NCBI GenBank assembly: GCA_964474755.1
Contig: CAYYUG010000006.1
Location: forward strand, 30,218-94,217
Reading direction: 5' to 3'
Origin: GCA-2717185 sp964474755
Lineage (GTDB): Bacteria; Pseudomonadota; Alphaproteobacteria; UBA8366; GCA-2717185
DNA length: 64,000 bases
In this document: positions 1 through 9,190 of the stretch, piece by piece
Position numbering within the stretch: the first letter of the stretch is position 1
Layout of the letters: every line of letters starts with the position of its first letter
Position numbers and translations under genes: made by a program
Notes under the pieces: generated by a model
Told to the model about the DNA's origin: nothing
Databases searched by the model: none
The model's input: the letters and a program-made list of their open reading frames with translations, nothing else

Positions 1-447
1 GCATTGGATGCGTCACCTTCGGGGGCGCATTCGATATTGTAATAGCGGTATAAACTACTCTAAATTTTTGCTTTACGGTGCCTGTTTGGGTTCCTGAACA
101 TCAAGCTTACCTGCTGCCTTCCCTCTATCGTTTCTCTCCGTTGCCAGCAATTCGGAAATGGGCGCATACTGCTAAATCTACACTTAAATACGGCAAAACG
201 ACTAAGCCACCCTGCTTTATCTCTTGCGGATTTCCGAGAACGCTTTACTTGTGCCAATTTTTATCGTAACCCCGAATTACAGCGTTTTTTAAAGCTTGCT
301 GGCAGCTTATTTCCTTAATCCACAGACAGTTCATCCATCTTAATGTCGGAAATTATTTGGCGCCTCTTCGCTAGGCGTCGGCCTAATCACTAACGCTTGC
401 GTACTCCCAACTAGCTGCGGAAAGTTCGCGATTCCCAATGACAGTAT
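1..447. other. No gene recognised
   Basis: No open frame here has a recognisable family or a convincing ribosome binding site; the two short frames overlap each other on opposite strands. A small hairpin (359-365 pairing with 373-379) lies downstream of the minus-strand dehydrogenase gene, but it lacks a following T-run on that strand, so it is not called as a terminator. Confidence 0.5.
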
Positions 448-1230
448 TTATTGTGCAGTCCAACCGCCATCGATAGGGATTGGTACACCGGTAATTTGAG
501 CAGCGGCATCGGAGCATAGAAAAACACATAGTGAGCCAATCTGATCCGGGGTCACAAATTCAAGCGAAGGTTGCTTCTCCAACAACATATCGCATGCAGC
601 CCTCTCAACGGAGGTGCCCCGTATTCGTGCACGTTCATCGATCTGCGCCTGGACTAACTCGGTTCGAACGAAGCCGGGATTGATGGCGTTGCAGGTAATG
701 CCTTGTCCCGCCGTTTCGAGAGCAACGGCCTTGGTCAGCCCCATAATGCCGTGTTTGGCGGAAACATAGGCGCTCTTGTGCACGCTCGCGACCAAACCGT
801 GGACCGACGAGGTGTTGACAATCCGCCCCCACCCTTTTGCTTGCATTAGTGGCAATGTATGCCGGATAGCGTGAAAAGCGCCGGTCAGCATAATCGCGAT
901 AATCTTATCCCAAATTTCTGCCGGGAAGTCGGTCACCGGCGACGTATATTGGATACCGGCATTATTGACTAGGATATCAATGCCGCCGAGACGATCGACA
1001 GTCGCGTCGATTAAATTGGCAATATCACCGGGTTGGGATAGGTCAGCACTGCTATAGGAAACCGAAACATCATGCTCTTGTGCCAAACTATCCCGTAGTG
1101 TCTCTATTTTTGACGGATCACCGAATCCATTTAGCATGATGGCGCAACCCTCTGCGGCGAGGGAACGCGCTATTCCCAATCCTATGCCGCTTGTCGACCC
1201 TGTGACTAGGGCGGCCTTCCCGTAAAGCAT
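448..1230 (-). CDS. bdhA: 3-hydroxybutyrate dehydrogenase (SDR family)
   Basis: Classical short-chain dehydrogenase of 260 residues, the usual length for D-3-hydroxybutyrate dehydrogenase, which interconverts 3-hydroxybutyrate and acetoacetate with NAD in the cytoplasm (PHB and ketone-body turnover). The nucleotide-binding TGSTSGIG motif is at residues 10-17, NNAG at 89-92, and the catalytic Ser142, Tyr155 and Lys159 are all present; the C-terminus ends in the IDGGW(T/S)AQ form typical of BdhA. The ATG follows an AAGGA site by about 8 bases. It lies 25 bases downstream of the DUF1192 gene on the same strand, so the two are probably co-transcribed. Family is certain; the exact substrate is inferred from overall similarity. 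Confidence 0.9.
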   Translation of the reverse strand: MLYGKAALVTGSTSGIGLGIARSLAAEGCAIMLNGFGDPSKIETLRDSLAQEHDVSVSYSSADLSQPGDIANLIDATVDRLGGIDILVNNAGIQYTSPVTDFPAEIWDKIIAIMLTGAFHAIRHTLPLMQAKGWGRIVNTSSVHGLVASVHKSAYVSAKHGIMGLTKAVALETAGQGITCNAINPGFVRTELVQAQIDERARIRGTSVERAACDMLLEKQPSLEFVTPDQIGSLCVFLCSDAAAQITGVPIPIDGGWTAQ

Positions 1231-1255
1231 TTAGTGATTCCTTAGATTGGCAGGC

Positions 1256-1438
1256 CTATGACTTGAAGAAGGATTCCGCTTCGCCCCGCCACGTTTCTTT
1301 GACTGAGATCGCTGCTCGCACGCGTTCGATCTCCCCTTCGAGTTCGCTGATATAGTCGCTCAGCGCTTCGATCGACAAGGTACCCAGATCCAGTGGTTTT
1401 GGTCGCAAGGTTCTAGGTTCAAGATCTTCTTCTTCCAT
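1256..1438 (-). CDS. DUF1192 family protein
   Basis: Small 60-residue protein with the DUF1192 pattern: an acidic start, a Pro/Leu-rich stretch (PKPLDLGTLSIEAL) and a helical coiled-coil-like half (YISELEGEIERVRAAI) ending near a conserved aromatic pair. The family is common in alphaproteobacteria and has no established function. A strong GGAGGAGG site sits just before the ATG. It is the first gene of a likely two-gene unit with the downstream 3-hydroxybutyrate dehydrogenase. No membrane segment or signal peptide is visible. Confidence 0.85.
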   Translation of the reverse strand: MEEEDLEPRTLRPKPLDLGTLSIEALSDYISELEGEIERVRAAISVKETWRGEAESFFKS

Positions 1439-1543
1439 ATCCTCCTCCCGCCATCACCTCTTGCAACAGCCTTTCCATCGCATTAGATAAGCAATCTCAC
1501 ATCGACATACGCTCTATCAGATTGCCACGCAAGGAGTTGCTTC

Positions 1544-2545
1544 ATGCCGTTGCCAGATACTATGGCGGTCGTTGAAATTTCGGAGTCCGGTGGTCCCAAT
1601 GTTCTAGCGCCCGCGAAAAGACCGTTACCAAAGCCGACCGCGGACCAAGTGTTGATCAAAGTTGCCGCCGCAGGCGTCAACCGGCCCGACGCGTTGCAAC
1701 GTGCCGGCAGTTACCCACCCCCGCCTGGCGCAACGGACCTATTAGGACTAGAGGTATCGGGAACAGTTGCTGCCTGTGGCACCAACGTATCTAACCTGTC
1801 GGTCGGTGACCCAATATGTGCGCTTACACCGGGCGGGGGTTATGCGGAGTATTGTGTGGCAAATGCTGGGCACTGCCTGCCCTTCCCTGATAGTTACAAT
1901 GCCGTGCAGGCCGCCGCATTGCCTGAAACATTCTTTACCGTTTGGCATAATGTATTCCAGCGCGGACGTCTGGCCAAAGGCGAAATATTCCTTGTTCATG
2001 GAGGCTCCAGTGGCATCGGGACGACGGCTATCCAATTAGCTCGTGAGTTTGGCGCACGGGTTTTCACCACGGCCGGGAACAACGAAAAATGTCGGTTTTG
2101 CGAGTCGCTCGGCGCCGAGCGGGCAATTAATTACAAAACCGAAGACTGGCCCACGGTCATCAAGGACCTAGTTGGTCGCGACGGAATCGATGTGATCCTC
2201 GACATGGTGGGTGGTGATTATATTCAAGCAAACATCAATGCGCTGGGAATTGGCGGGCGATTGGTCATGATTGCCTTCCTTGGCGGCTCCAAGGCGGAAG
2301 TCAACTTCGTCAACATGATGGTACGACGCCAAACACTTACCGGTTCGACCCTCCGTCCACAGTCCGATGACGCGAAGGCAGGCATTACACAGGAAGTATT
2401 TAAAAAAGCTTGGCCACTGTTGAATTCTGGCACCATTAAACCGATCATACACAAGACGTTCCCTCTAGCGGAGGCAGCAAAAGCGCACGCGCTATTAGAA
2501 TCCAGCGTTCATATCGGCAAGATAATCCTAACTATTGCCCGATAG
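1544..2545 (+). CDS. NAD(P)H quinone oxidoreductase (PIG3/QorA-like, MDR family)
   Basis: Zinc-free medium-chain dehydrogenase of 333 residues. It has the quinone oxidoreductase N-terminal GroES-like half (AAGVNRPDALQRAG, GLEVSGTV) and a Rossmann half with VHGGSSGIG near residue 150. No zinc-binding Cys cluster is present, as expected for this subfamily, which reduces quinones or enones with NADPH. The ATG at 1544 is preceded by AAGGAG at 7 bases; a second Met at codon 7 is less well placed. It is divergent from the DUF1192 gene and stands alone. The TIGR02824/PIG3 assignment is by motif recognition. Confidence 0.85.
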   Translation: MPLPDTMAVVEISESGGPNVLAPAKRPLPKPTADQVLIKVAAAGVNRPDALQRAGSYPPPPGATDLLGLEVSGTVAACGTNVSNLSVGDPICALTPGGGYAEYCVANAGHCLPFPDSYNAVQAAALPETFFTVWHNVFQRGRLAKGEIFLVHGGSSGIGTTAIQLAREFGARVFTTAGNNEKCRFCESLGAERAINYKTEDWPTVIKDLVGRDGIDVILDMVGGDYIQANINALGIGGRLVMIAFLGGSKAEVNFVNMMVRRQTLTGSTLRPQSDDAKAGITQEVFKKAWPLLNSGTIKPIIHKTFPLAEAAKAHALLESSVHIGKIILTIAR

Positions 2546-2673
2546 GCGATGATACGCGAATTGCCGTTTATACAACGCGGGTATATATAGACGATTACTG
2601 GATACTCCCATCACATATCGGTTGATTCAATGATACGCTCGTTTGATCGACCTATCTGTCCGAGGACAAGCCC

Positions 2674-3474
2674 ATGTCACTACTTTTAATGCCGAAAGCA
2701 ACCGCCGTTTGGCTCGTGGATAATTCATTGCTCTCCTTTCTACAGATTGGCGACTTTTGCAATTTGCATGAACTGGAAGTTCAAGCAATCGCCGATGGCG
2801 AAGTTGCCATAGGTATCGTCGGGCTCGACCCTGTTGCGAATGGGCAACTGACCAAGGAGGAGATCGAACGCTGCGAAGCCGACCCAGGTGAGCGGCTTAA
2901 GATCGCCAAATCCGACATTCCGCAACCGGTAGCTCGTCAAAAAGGACCACGCTATACACCAGTGTCGAAACGTGCCGACAAACCCGATGCGATTGCATGG
3001 CTGTTGCGCAACCAGCCAGATTTGAGTGACGCCCAGATTGGCCGCCTAATCGGAACGACAAAACCGACAATCAATGCGATCCGCGACCGGACCCACTGGA
3101 ATTCCTCTAACCTGCAGCCGCGAAGCCCAGTGGAAGTTGGTCTCTGCTCACATCAGGAGTTGCACGATGTGGTCGTTCTAGCCGCCACACGAGCCGCCAA
3201 ACGCAACCCCAAGGAGACCGTGACAACGGAAGAAACGCCTGAGACCTCCATATCGGACGTCGTGTCGACCTTAGATCCCACTCCGCCGGAACAGTCCTTC
3301 GAATCAGTGCAAGCCGAACCAGAAAAAAAGGTTTCAAAAGATCCTGTAGCGGCGGCCGAAGCTTTATTCAAGAAGATGGATGAACCAGACGACAATTTGG
3401 ATGAGCCGGAAAACAATAAAGATGATACCAGCGGCGGTACATTGGCAGATATATGGCCGACTAAAACTGATTGA
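2674..3474 (+). CDS. trcR: TrcR-like cell-cycle transcriptional regulator (DUF1013)
   Basis: The first 170 residues match DUF1013, renamed TrcR in Caulobacter/Brucella work as an RNA-polymerase-associated cell-cycle regulator. Recognisable blocks are MPKATAVWLVDN at the N-terminus, FCxLHELEVQAIADGEV, a helix-turn-helix-like segment around 105-135 (DAQIGRLIGTTKPTINAIR) and the HWN motif. The family is essentially restricted to alphaproteobacteria, so this is a strong lineage marker. The C-terminal 90 residues are acidic, low-complexity and probably disordered, longer than the conserved core. A GAGGA site precedes the ATG. Stands alone, with a structured 3' flank. Confidence 0.85.
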   Translation: MSLLLMPKATAVWLVDNSLLSFLQIGDFCNLHELEVQAIADGEVAIGIVGLDPVANGQLTKEEIERCEADPGERLKIAKSDIPQPVARQKGPRYTPVSKRADKPDAIAWLLRNQPDLSDAQIGRLIGTTKPTINAIRDRTHWNSSNLQPRSPVEVGLCSHQELHDVVVLAATRAAKRNPKETVTTEETPETSISDVVSTLDPTPPEQSFESVQAEPEKKVSKDPVAAAEALFKKMDEPDDNLDEPENNKDDTSGGTLADIWPTKTD

Positions 3475-3945
3475 TACGCGTGACCTCACGAAGGAGATAT
3501 ACGCACACGACGACTTAGTCTTCGGTATCATAAAAGTGGGCATTCGAAGTCAGGACTGACAGTACGTTCGATGCCCGCTATGTCTGTAGTTTACGTCCCA
3601 TAGATAGCTTTCCCCTTGTGGTCGGGGACTTTAGTTACGGCCCTATATGATTGACGAGCCGCAAAGTGGCCATCGTGTCTATGGCAAAAAATTTAGTTAG
3701 CAGAAACTCACCTCGAACGCCTCAACACATTTTAAATGTGTTCACCTACCCAACGGCTATCATCACCGGCCAAATTATGTCGATTGCATCTCTAAAGGTA
3801 TGGTTCGCGACGTCTAGGCATACTTTAAGGACTGTGCCACGTTAAAAGGTATGAGAGATAAGCGCCTACGGAAATGCGTTTCCTTTAAACCTGCACTGCA
3901 TTTTGCCACCCGATTTATGGCGAAAATCATAAATGGTCAGCATCA
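3475..3945. other. Convergent intergenic region
   Basis: Separates trcR from the convergent propionyl-CoA synthetase gene. Besides the inverted repeat at 3536-3578 there is a 7-bp AT-rich hairpin (3913-3919 with 3928-3934) just beyond the prpE stop. No credible gene is seen. Confidence 0.5.
3536..3578. repeat. Imperfect inverted repeat with an inner hairpin, 3' of trcR
   Basis: Bases 3536-3548 pair with 3567-3578, with a single bulged T and one G-T pair. Inside the loop a second small hairpin (GTCA-GGAC-TGAC, 3549-3560) can form. The stem is GC-rich but no T-run follows, so a standard intrinsic terminator is doubtful. It may be an mRNA 3'-end structure of trcR. Confidence 0.5.
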
Positions 3946-5844
3946 TTACTTTTTCGCGTAGCCAACCGTTTGCAGCGCTTGTTCTATCTCTAACAAAATC
4001 GCTGGATCGTCAATTGTTGCTGGCTGCCGGTATTCATTGCCGTCCGCGATGCTCGCCATGGTGCTGCGTAAAATTTTGCCAGATCGGGTCTTTGGCAATC
4101 TATCGATCACGACAGCAGACTTGAACGCCGCAACAGGCCCAATGCGTTCGCGAACCATTCCGACCACATCGCGGACGATCTCATTCCCTGCTGTGTTTAC
4201 GCCGGCATTTAAGACCAGGAAGCCGAATGGCAATTGTCCTTTCAGCGCATCGCTTACGCCAATCACGGCACACTCCGCTACATCCCGATGGTCAGCCAAA
4301 ACTTCCTCTATGGCACCGGTCGAAAGACGATGGCCTGCCACGTTGATTATGTCGTCCGTACGCGCCATGACAAAAATATAGCTATCATCATCCATATAAC
4401 CGGCATCGCCCGTTTCGTAGTAACCGGGATAGTCAGCCATATAAGAATCGATAAATCGGTCATCAGCGTTCCATAGTGTAGGCAGACAACTTGGCGGCAT
4501 GGGTAGCTTGACGCAGATAGCTCCCATTTCACCACGTGGGACCTCACAGCCAGCTGTATCTAATACCTGTATTTCGTATCCGGGGACAGCACGGGTAGGC
4601 GAGCCTGGCTTGACTGGTAAGGCCTCGATCCCGATGCAGTTCGAGGCAATCGGCCAACCGGTCTCTGTTTGCCACCAGTGATCAATAACCGGCACCTTGA
4701 GTTTTTCCTCGGCCCAGCTCAGCGTGTCCGGGTCCGTCCGTTCACCGGCAAGAAAAAGGGTTCTGAGCGAGGTGATATCATATTGCTCCAGCAACTTGCC
4801 GTCCGGATCCTCCCGCTTGATCGCGCGAAAGGCCGTTGGTGCGGTAAACAGGGTGGATACCTTGTGTTCAGCGATGATACGCCAGAAGACGCCAGCATCA
4901 GGCGTACCGACAGGTTTTCCCTCGAAAAGGATAGAGGTGCAGCCGTGTAACAAGGGAGCATAAACGATGTAACTGTGCCCAACGACCCAGCCGACATCCG
5001 ACGCCGCCCAATACACTTCACCCGGTTCGACATTATAAATGTTCTTCATCGACCATTTTAACGCGACCATGTGACCGCCATTGTCGCGAATGACCCCTTT
5101 CGGCTGTCCGGTTGTCCCGGACGTGTACAGTATATAAAGCGGATCGGTAGCCGCGACTGACACGCAATCGGCCGGCGTCGCATTATCCATGAGCGAATTC
5201 CAGTTGTGATCCCGTCCCGGCTTCAACTCAGCCAAACTTTCTTTACGCTGCATTACGACAATATTTGGAACTTTATGCGGTGAAATCGACAAAGCGTCTT
5301 CGACGATTGGCATGTAGTCAATGATGCGGCCAGGTTCGATCCCGCAGGACGCAGCTACGATAACTTTCGGCTTAGCATCCGTGACGCGGGTCGCCAGCTC
5401 TTTGGGGGCAAAGCCACCAAAGACGACCGAATGAATAGCACCAAGCCTAGCACAGGCCAGCATCGCAACTGCCGTTTGTGGAACCATTGGCATATAAATG
5501 ATGACGCGATCACCCTTTTCGACCCCAAGGTCACGCAGAGCGCCTGCAAACTGTGCGACCTGCGTCTGCAATTCCCTATAAGTGATCTTGCCCTGTTTTC
5601 CGGTTATTGGACTGTCATAAATGATCGCATTTTGCTCGCCGCGGCCGGCCTCCACATGCCGATCGACCGCGTTGTAGCAGGTGTTACACTCCGCCCCCGG
5701 AAACCATTTATTGAACGGCGAATTGGAATCATCCAGGACTGCGTCGAAGGGTTTCAACCAGTCAATCGCTGCAGCCGCTTCAGCCCAAAACTCTTGGGGA
5801 TTATTAAGGGCGCGCTCATAGACTTCGTTGAATCGCTCAGCCAT
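3946..5844 (-). CDS. prpE: Propionyl-CoA synthetase
   Basis: Acyl-CoA synthetase of 632 residues, close to the usual PrpE length. It activates propionate (possibly acetate) to the CoA thioester with ATP in the cytoplasm. The AMP-binding P-loop motif YTSGTTGQPKG lies near residue 240, WWQTETGWP near 395, the hinge (YETGDAGY ... RTDDIINVAGHRLSTG) near 480-510, and the catalytic lysine motif KTRSGKILR near 590. The RDNGGHMVALKWSMKNIYN block is typical of PrpE rather than Acs. No prp-cycle genes are adjacent. The site before the ATG is weak (GGGGTGG). Confidence 0.9.
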   Translation of the reverse strand: MAERFNEVYERALNNPQEFWAEAAAAIDWLKPFDAVLDDSNSPFNKWFPGAECNTCYNAVDRHVEAGRGEQNAIIYDSPITGKQGKITYRELQTQVAQFAGALRDLGVEKGDRVIIYMPMVPQTAVAMLACARLGAIHSVVFGGFAPKELATRVTDAKPKVIVAASCGIEPGRIIDYMPIVEDALSISPHKVPNIVVMQRKESLAELKPGRDHNWNSLMDNATPADCVSVAATDPLYILYTSGTTGQPKGVIRDNGGHMVALKWSMKNIYNVEPGEVYWAASDVGWVVGHSYIVYAPLLHGCTSILFEGKPVGTPDAGVFWRIIAEHKVSTLFTAPTAFRAIKREDPDGKLLEQYDITSLRTLFLAGERTDPDTLSWAEEKLKVPVIDHWWQTETGWPIASNCIGIEALPVKPGSPTRAVPGYEIQVLDTAGCEVPRGEMGAICVKLPMPPSCLPTLWNADDRFIDSYMADYPGYYETGDAGYMDDDSYIFVMARTDDIINVAGHRLSTGAIEEVLADHRDVAECAVIGVSDALKGQLPFGFLVLNAGVNTAGNEIVRDVVGMVRERIGPVAAFKSAVVIDRLPKTRSGKILRSTMASIADGNEYRQPATIDDPAILLEIEQALQTVGYAKK

Positions 5845-6358
5845 AACGCCACCCCACTTTTATTGTGTCCAGTTTGCCGGATTATAAGCCGCTGCCGCAA
5901 CAAGCAAAGCCGTATTGACGGGCGCCATACTCGAGATCGTAAGCGAAGCACTGAACGCCAACTAAACAGTTGCAAAAATTCAACTTTTTATTACAACGCG
6001 GGCGGGATTAATATGCCTGTCAAGGATTTGAGCTTCATCCTATGCATCGAATATCTCCGACCAACCAGAAGTCATGCATGGTGATATCGTTTACGGTTGG
6101 GTGACTACGTTTGAGTCGAAACGTCGACTATTAAGCACTCTGATCACCGCTAGGATGTGAGCTTAGCCCTGATAAAAAATAACCATATCCCTATCCGTTC
6201 GTGCCACTTTCGCGCATGAGATCATCGTATTCTGAAAAGAATATGATCCATTTCAAGTTGCCGAAGCATGTTGTGCTTAACGAACTGCCGAGACCTAAAA
6301 CAACGGGGTCTAGAAGTTAGCGCTGCGCTAGTGAACCTCCGAGGTCTAATCAGTACAT
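5845..6358. other. Intergenic region with one hairpin
   Basis: No gene is supported. A hairpin is present at 6220-6248: GATCA pairs with TGATC, then after a 3-base bulge TATTCT pairs with AGAATA around a GAAA loop. It lies 111 bases beyond the nitroreductase stop without a T-run, so its role is unknown. Confidence 0.5.
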
Positions 6359-7033
6359 CTACTCACTATGGAATGTGGTAAACGCCTCGACTGGTTCACG
6401 AACCGTGATCAGTTCATTGATCACGGCACTTGTGTCCTCTTTGCCGATTGACATACCGCATACAATGGCTTGTGAATCGGGAATATCAAGAATTTTACGA
6501 ACAACTTTGTGATAATTGGCAAAAGCTGCCTGTGGACAGCTCTCTAATCCTTGTCCTCGGGCAGCAAGCATCACGTTTTCGATGAACATGCCAATATCGA
6601 GCCAACTGCCCCAATGCATGTCCTGATCGATTGTGAATATCAGCCCAACCGGCGCGTCGAAAAATTTATAGTTCCGTGCGGTCTGTTCGATCATTCCTTC
6701 TCGGTTGTCCTTGGTAATACCAACCAAACCGTACATATCCCAACCGACTTTGCGGCGGCGGCTAATATATGGCTCTCGCCATTCTGTCATGTAGTAAAGA
6801 CGTTCATGATCGTGCTGACCCTGCTCGTTTTTAAATGCATCGACGACAGCGTCGGTCAAGCGCTGACGGGCATCGCCGAATAGGACATGTACCTGCCAAG
6901 GTTGCGTATTCGTCCCACTCGGGGCGCGGCTGGCTACCGAAAGTATATGTTCGATGGATTTCCGGGATACTGGGTCAGATAGGAACGCGCGCACCGAACG
7001 GCGTCCCGTAATCGCTTCATCTACGGTGATCAT
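6359..7033 (-). CDS. Nitroreductase family FMN protein
   Basis: Complete 224-residue nitroreductase-fold protein. The FMN-phosphate binding start (RRSVRAF, residues 11-17), SRAPSGTNTQPW near 35-46 and the C-terminal glycine segment (CGMSIGKED) are all present. The family reduces nitro compounds, quinones or enones with NAD(P)H, using FMN in a homodimer. An AGAG site precedes the ATG. Neighbours are unrelated, so no substrate can be proposed. Confidence 0.85.
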   Translation of the reverse strand: MITVDEAITGRRSVRAFLSDPVSRKSIEHILSVASRAPSGTNTQPWQVHVLFGDARQRLTDAVVDAFKNEQGQHDHERLYYMTEWREPYISRRRKVGWDMYGLVGITKDNREGMIEQTARNYKFFDAPVGLIFTIDQDMHWGSWLDIGMFIENVMLAARGQGLESCPQAAFANYHKVVRKILDIPDSQAIVCGMSIGKEDTSAVINELITVREPVEAFTTFHSE

Positions 7034-7152
7034 AGAAATTTCTCTTTGGGCTTGGTTGAAAACGAAAAGCGCTGTGCAACCAGCCGCTAGGTTTGATTGT
7101 TACTAAATCATCCGCCTAAAAGTGAATAGGCCGGCAATTTGATTGCAGAATG

Positions 7153-7359
7153 CTATGATGAATCAAGCCACTGCAACTCGTCCTTAATTGCTAATTTTTC
7201 TCGTTTCAAATTAGCTACAGCTGAAAAATCTGGCATTGGACGATTATTTTCGGCCTCTAGAGCCGTTTCCAGGGATGCATGTTTTTGCTTCAGGACTTCT
7301 ATACGGTCGCTGGTCGACATTTCGCTTTGAACTGCTTCCGCACTGTCCATTTCTGCCAT
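7153..7359 (-). CDS. YdcH/DUF465 family protein
   Basis: 68-residue helical protein. The C-terminal half has the DUF465 signature (RIEVLKQKHASLETALEAENNRPMPD ... LKREKLAIKDEL), two antiparallel helices joined by a Pro turn. Function of the family is not established. A GGGAGAT site lies about 6 bases before the ATG. A second DUF465 gene occurs at 10390-10590. The neighbour ubiX is divergent. Confidence 0.8.
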   Translation of the reverse strand: MAEMDSAEAVQSEMSTSDRIEVLKQKHASLETALEAENNRPMPDFSAVANLKREKLAIKDELQWLDSS

Positions 7360-7495
7360 TCCGATCTCCCTTGCTGCGTTGCGGCCAGGCCTTTAGTCTC
7401 CCGCCCGTAACAATCATATGGTTCATTATAGTAGCGCTTATTTATAGCCCTGTCAGCAGATTGCTATGCTGCAATTTGGCAGAATCGAGAGCAAC

Positions 7496-8116
7496 ATGAG
7501 TGATGAACAACGCCTCATCGTGGGGATTAGCGGCGCTTCTGGGGTTATCTATGGGGTTCGAATGCTCGAAACCCTACGGGATATGCCGATTGAGACACAT
7601 CTAGTTATAAGTAAGGCGGCCGAAGTCACACTCGCCTACGAGACCAATCTCAAAATTACAGCCGTACGCGAACTTGCCGATGTCGTCTATCCGGAAGCAG
7701 ATATCGCCGCGGCTATCTCGAGTGGTTCGTTCAAAACCCTCGGAATGGTCATCGCACCATGCTCCATCCGCTCGATGTCAGAAATTGCTACCGGCGTGAC
7801 CGCATCGCTTTTAACCCGCGCGGCGGATGTGGTTCTAAAGGAGCGCCGCCGGTTGATCCTTATGGTACGTGAGACGCCACTTCACACGGGGCATCTCCGG
7901 ACGATGACCGCACTATCGGAGATGGGCGCGATCATTGCCCCACCGCTGCCGGCTCTTTATTCCAAACCCGAATCGATCGACGATGTGATCAATCATTCCG
8001 TAGGCCGAGTTTTGGATCTATTTGATATTGATACAGGCAAGGTTCGCCGATGGGGCGAACCCGCCACCGACGGCAGAAAACCCCTACGTGCCGTGCGCCG
8101 GAAAAAATTCAACTAG
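7496..8116 (+). CDS. ubiX: Flavin prenyltransferase UbiX
   Basis: Transfers a dimethylallyl group to FMN to make the prenylated cofactor needed by UbiD-type decarboxylases, so it acts in ubiquinone synthesis or aromatic decarboxylation. About 206 residues, the usual length. The FMN site GISGASGVIYG is at the N-terminus, with SGSFKTLGMVIAPCS around residue 80 and the LMVRETPLHTGHL block near 120. The start is placed at the second Met (7496), which removes a 10-residue unconserved extension and leaves a GAGA site upstream. No ubiD is present in the window. A GC-rich hairpin follows at 8176-8194. Confidence 0.9.
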   Translation: MSDEQRLIVGISGASGVIYGVRMLETLRDMPIETHLVISKAAEVTLAYETNLKITAVRELADVVYPEADIAAAISSGSFKTLGMVIAPCSIRSMSEIATGVTASLLTRAADVVLKERRRLILMVRETPLHTGHLRTMTALSEMGAIIAPPLPALYSKPESIDDVINHSVGRVLDLFDIDTGKVRRWGEPATDGRKPLRAVRRKKFN

Positions 8117-8675
8117 CGGGCCCCGATCAAGATCAAAGCCAATACTGCACGAATCCATTCAAGTTGAGCGGCGGAGGGGCTAAACGCTAGCCCTTTAGTC
8201 ACGTTGCTATTATCCGCGCGAACGATATGTCAGGTCACAGCTCGATTAGGGCATATGCTTACCAGACCGGCTATATCAATAAGATCATCTTCGCAAGTTG
8301 CTTTGATAATGTCCGCCTCCGCGAAAGTAGTTGACCTTACGAATATTGCTGCGGAACCATTCGTCTTCTCAAACATTCTGCTAGAATTGGCCGCCACGAC
8401 ATCAGCCTTTCGGCATACCCTGCCACCAAATTAATCCAGAACGCGGGGCAGAAGGCTCATGTCTCGTAGACGTTTAATTTGTTAGCCGCAGGCATTGATA
8501 TCTGAATAAAGTTCCACTTGCTCCCACATTGTCCAATAGATGGGTTTGCCGCTGGAAGTTCCCACAAAGCTCGATCCGTAAAGATTTAAAATGCGACCGC
8601 GTTAAGGCGGATTGCATATTTGGGCCAAGGTTAAGCGGAGCCACCTACGAATTGTTAAACAATCTTTTTCGATAT
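8117..8675. other. Convergent intergenic region, no gene seen
   Basis: Apart from the hairpin at 8176-8196 nothing was recognised. Short plus-strand frames have no family resemblance and no ribosome binding sites. Confidence 0.5.
8176..8196 (+). terminator. Candidate terminator after ubiX
   Basis: GGGCTA (8177-8182) pairs perfectly with TAGCCC (8188-8193) around a 5-base loop, followed by only three T residues. It sits 60 bases beyond the ubiX stop. The short T-run makes the call tentative. Confidence 0.4.
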
Positions 8676-9188
8676 TTAGTCGAAAACCGCATCGATGATG
8701 AGCTTAGCGTCGTTGCACGCAATTTTATCAGTCCCCACATCCAGGTAAGTCAGATAAAATTCGACGTTCCGTTGCGCTTGCTTCCGAGCCTCTGCGGCGG
8801 GTTTCGATACGTCCATGCTTTGCAGTTCAACGGAGAAAAGAGCATTTTGTTGCAAGCGTTCGGAGCGTAATTCCACATGCTTGATCTCGTTCCGCAGGCG
8901 TTCCTGAGCATCAGGAGCTATGCCCTGATGCGTCGCTGCCTTTAGCGCCCGGCGTATATCGCGTAAAGGCTTGATAACGGCTGTCTGCCATGACGCTACA
9001 ACCGAAAGGATCCGGTCGACGGTATCAGCATCAAACTGGGCACCGTGATGGTATGCAGCCCAACAACAATACATAAGTATGTTGACATCGGCACCACAAC
9101 GATCCTGCAGCCTGAGGCAAGCGTTTGCGACGCCTTCTCGCTTATAGAGCTCAACAGAAAATTCCCAAAACGGGTTTTCATCCGGCAC
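8676..9188 (-). CDS. TIGR02444 family protein
   Basis: 170-residue protein matching TIGR02444, a proteobacterial family of unknown function. Recognisable features are NPFWEFSVELYxREGV near the start, CLRLQDRCGADVNILMYCCW around 25-43, and an all-helical remainder with W(Q)xxVIKPLRxxRRALK near 90. It starts with GTG at 9188, only two bases after the phosphofructokinase stop, so it is the second gene of a two-gene operon with it. The nearest ATG is out of frame. No signal peptide. Confidence 0.8.
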   Translation of the reverse strand: MPDENPFWEFSVELYKREGVANACLRLQDRCGADVNILMYCCWAAYHHGAQFDADTVDRILSVVASWQTAVIKPLRDIRRALKAATHQGIAPDAQERLRNEIKHVELRSERLQQNALFSVELQSMDVSKPAAEARKQAQRNVEFYLTYLDVGTDKIACNDAKLIIDAVFD

Positions 9189-9190
9189 CG

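Noticed and set aside
359..379. Hairpin downstream of the 3-hydroxybutyrate dehydrogenase gene as a terminator
   Set aside because: A 7-bp stem exists, but the sequence following it on the minus strand is A/T mixed without a T-run.
3913..3934. AT-rich 7-bp hairpin beyond prpE as a terminator
   Set aside because: Weak stem and no T-run; could be chance.
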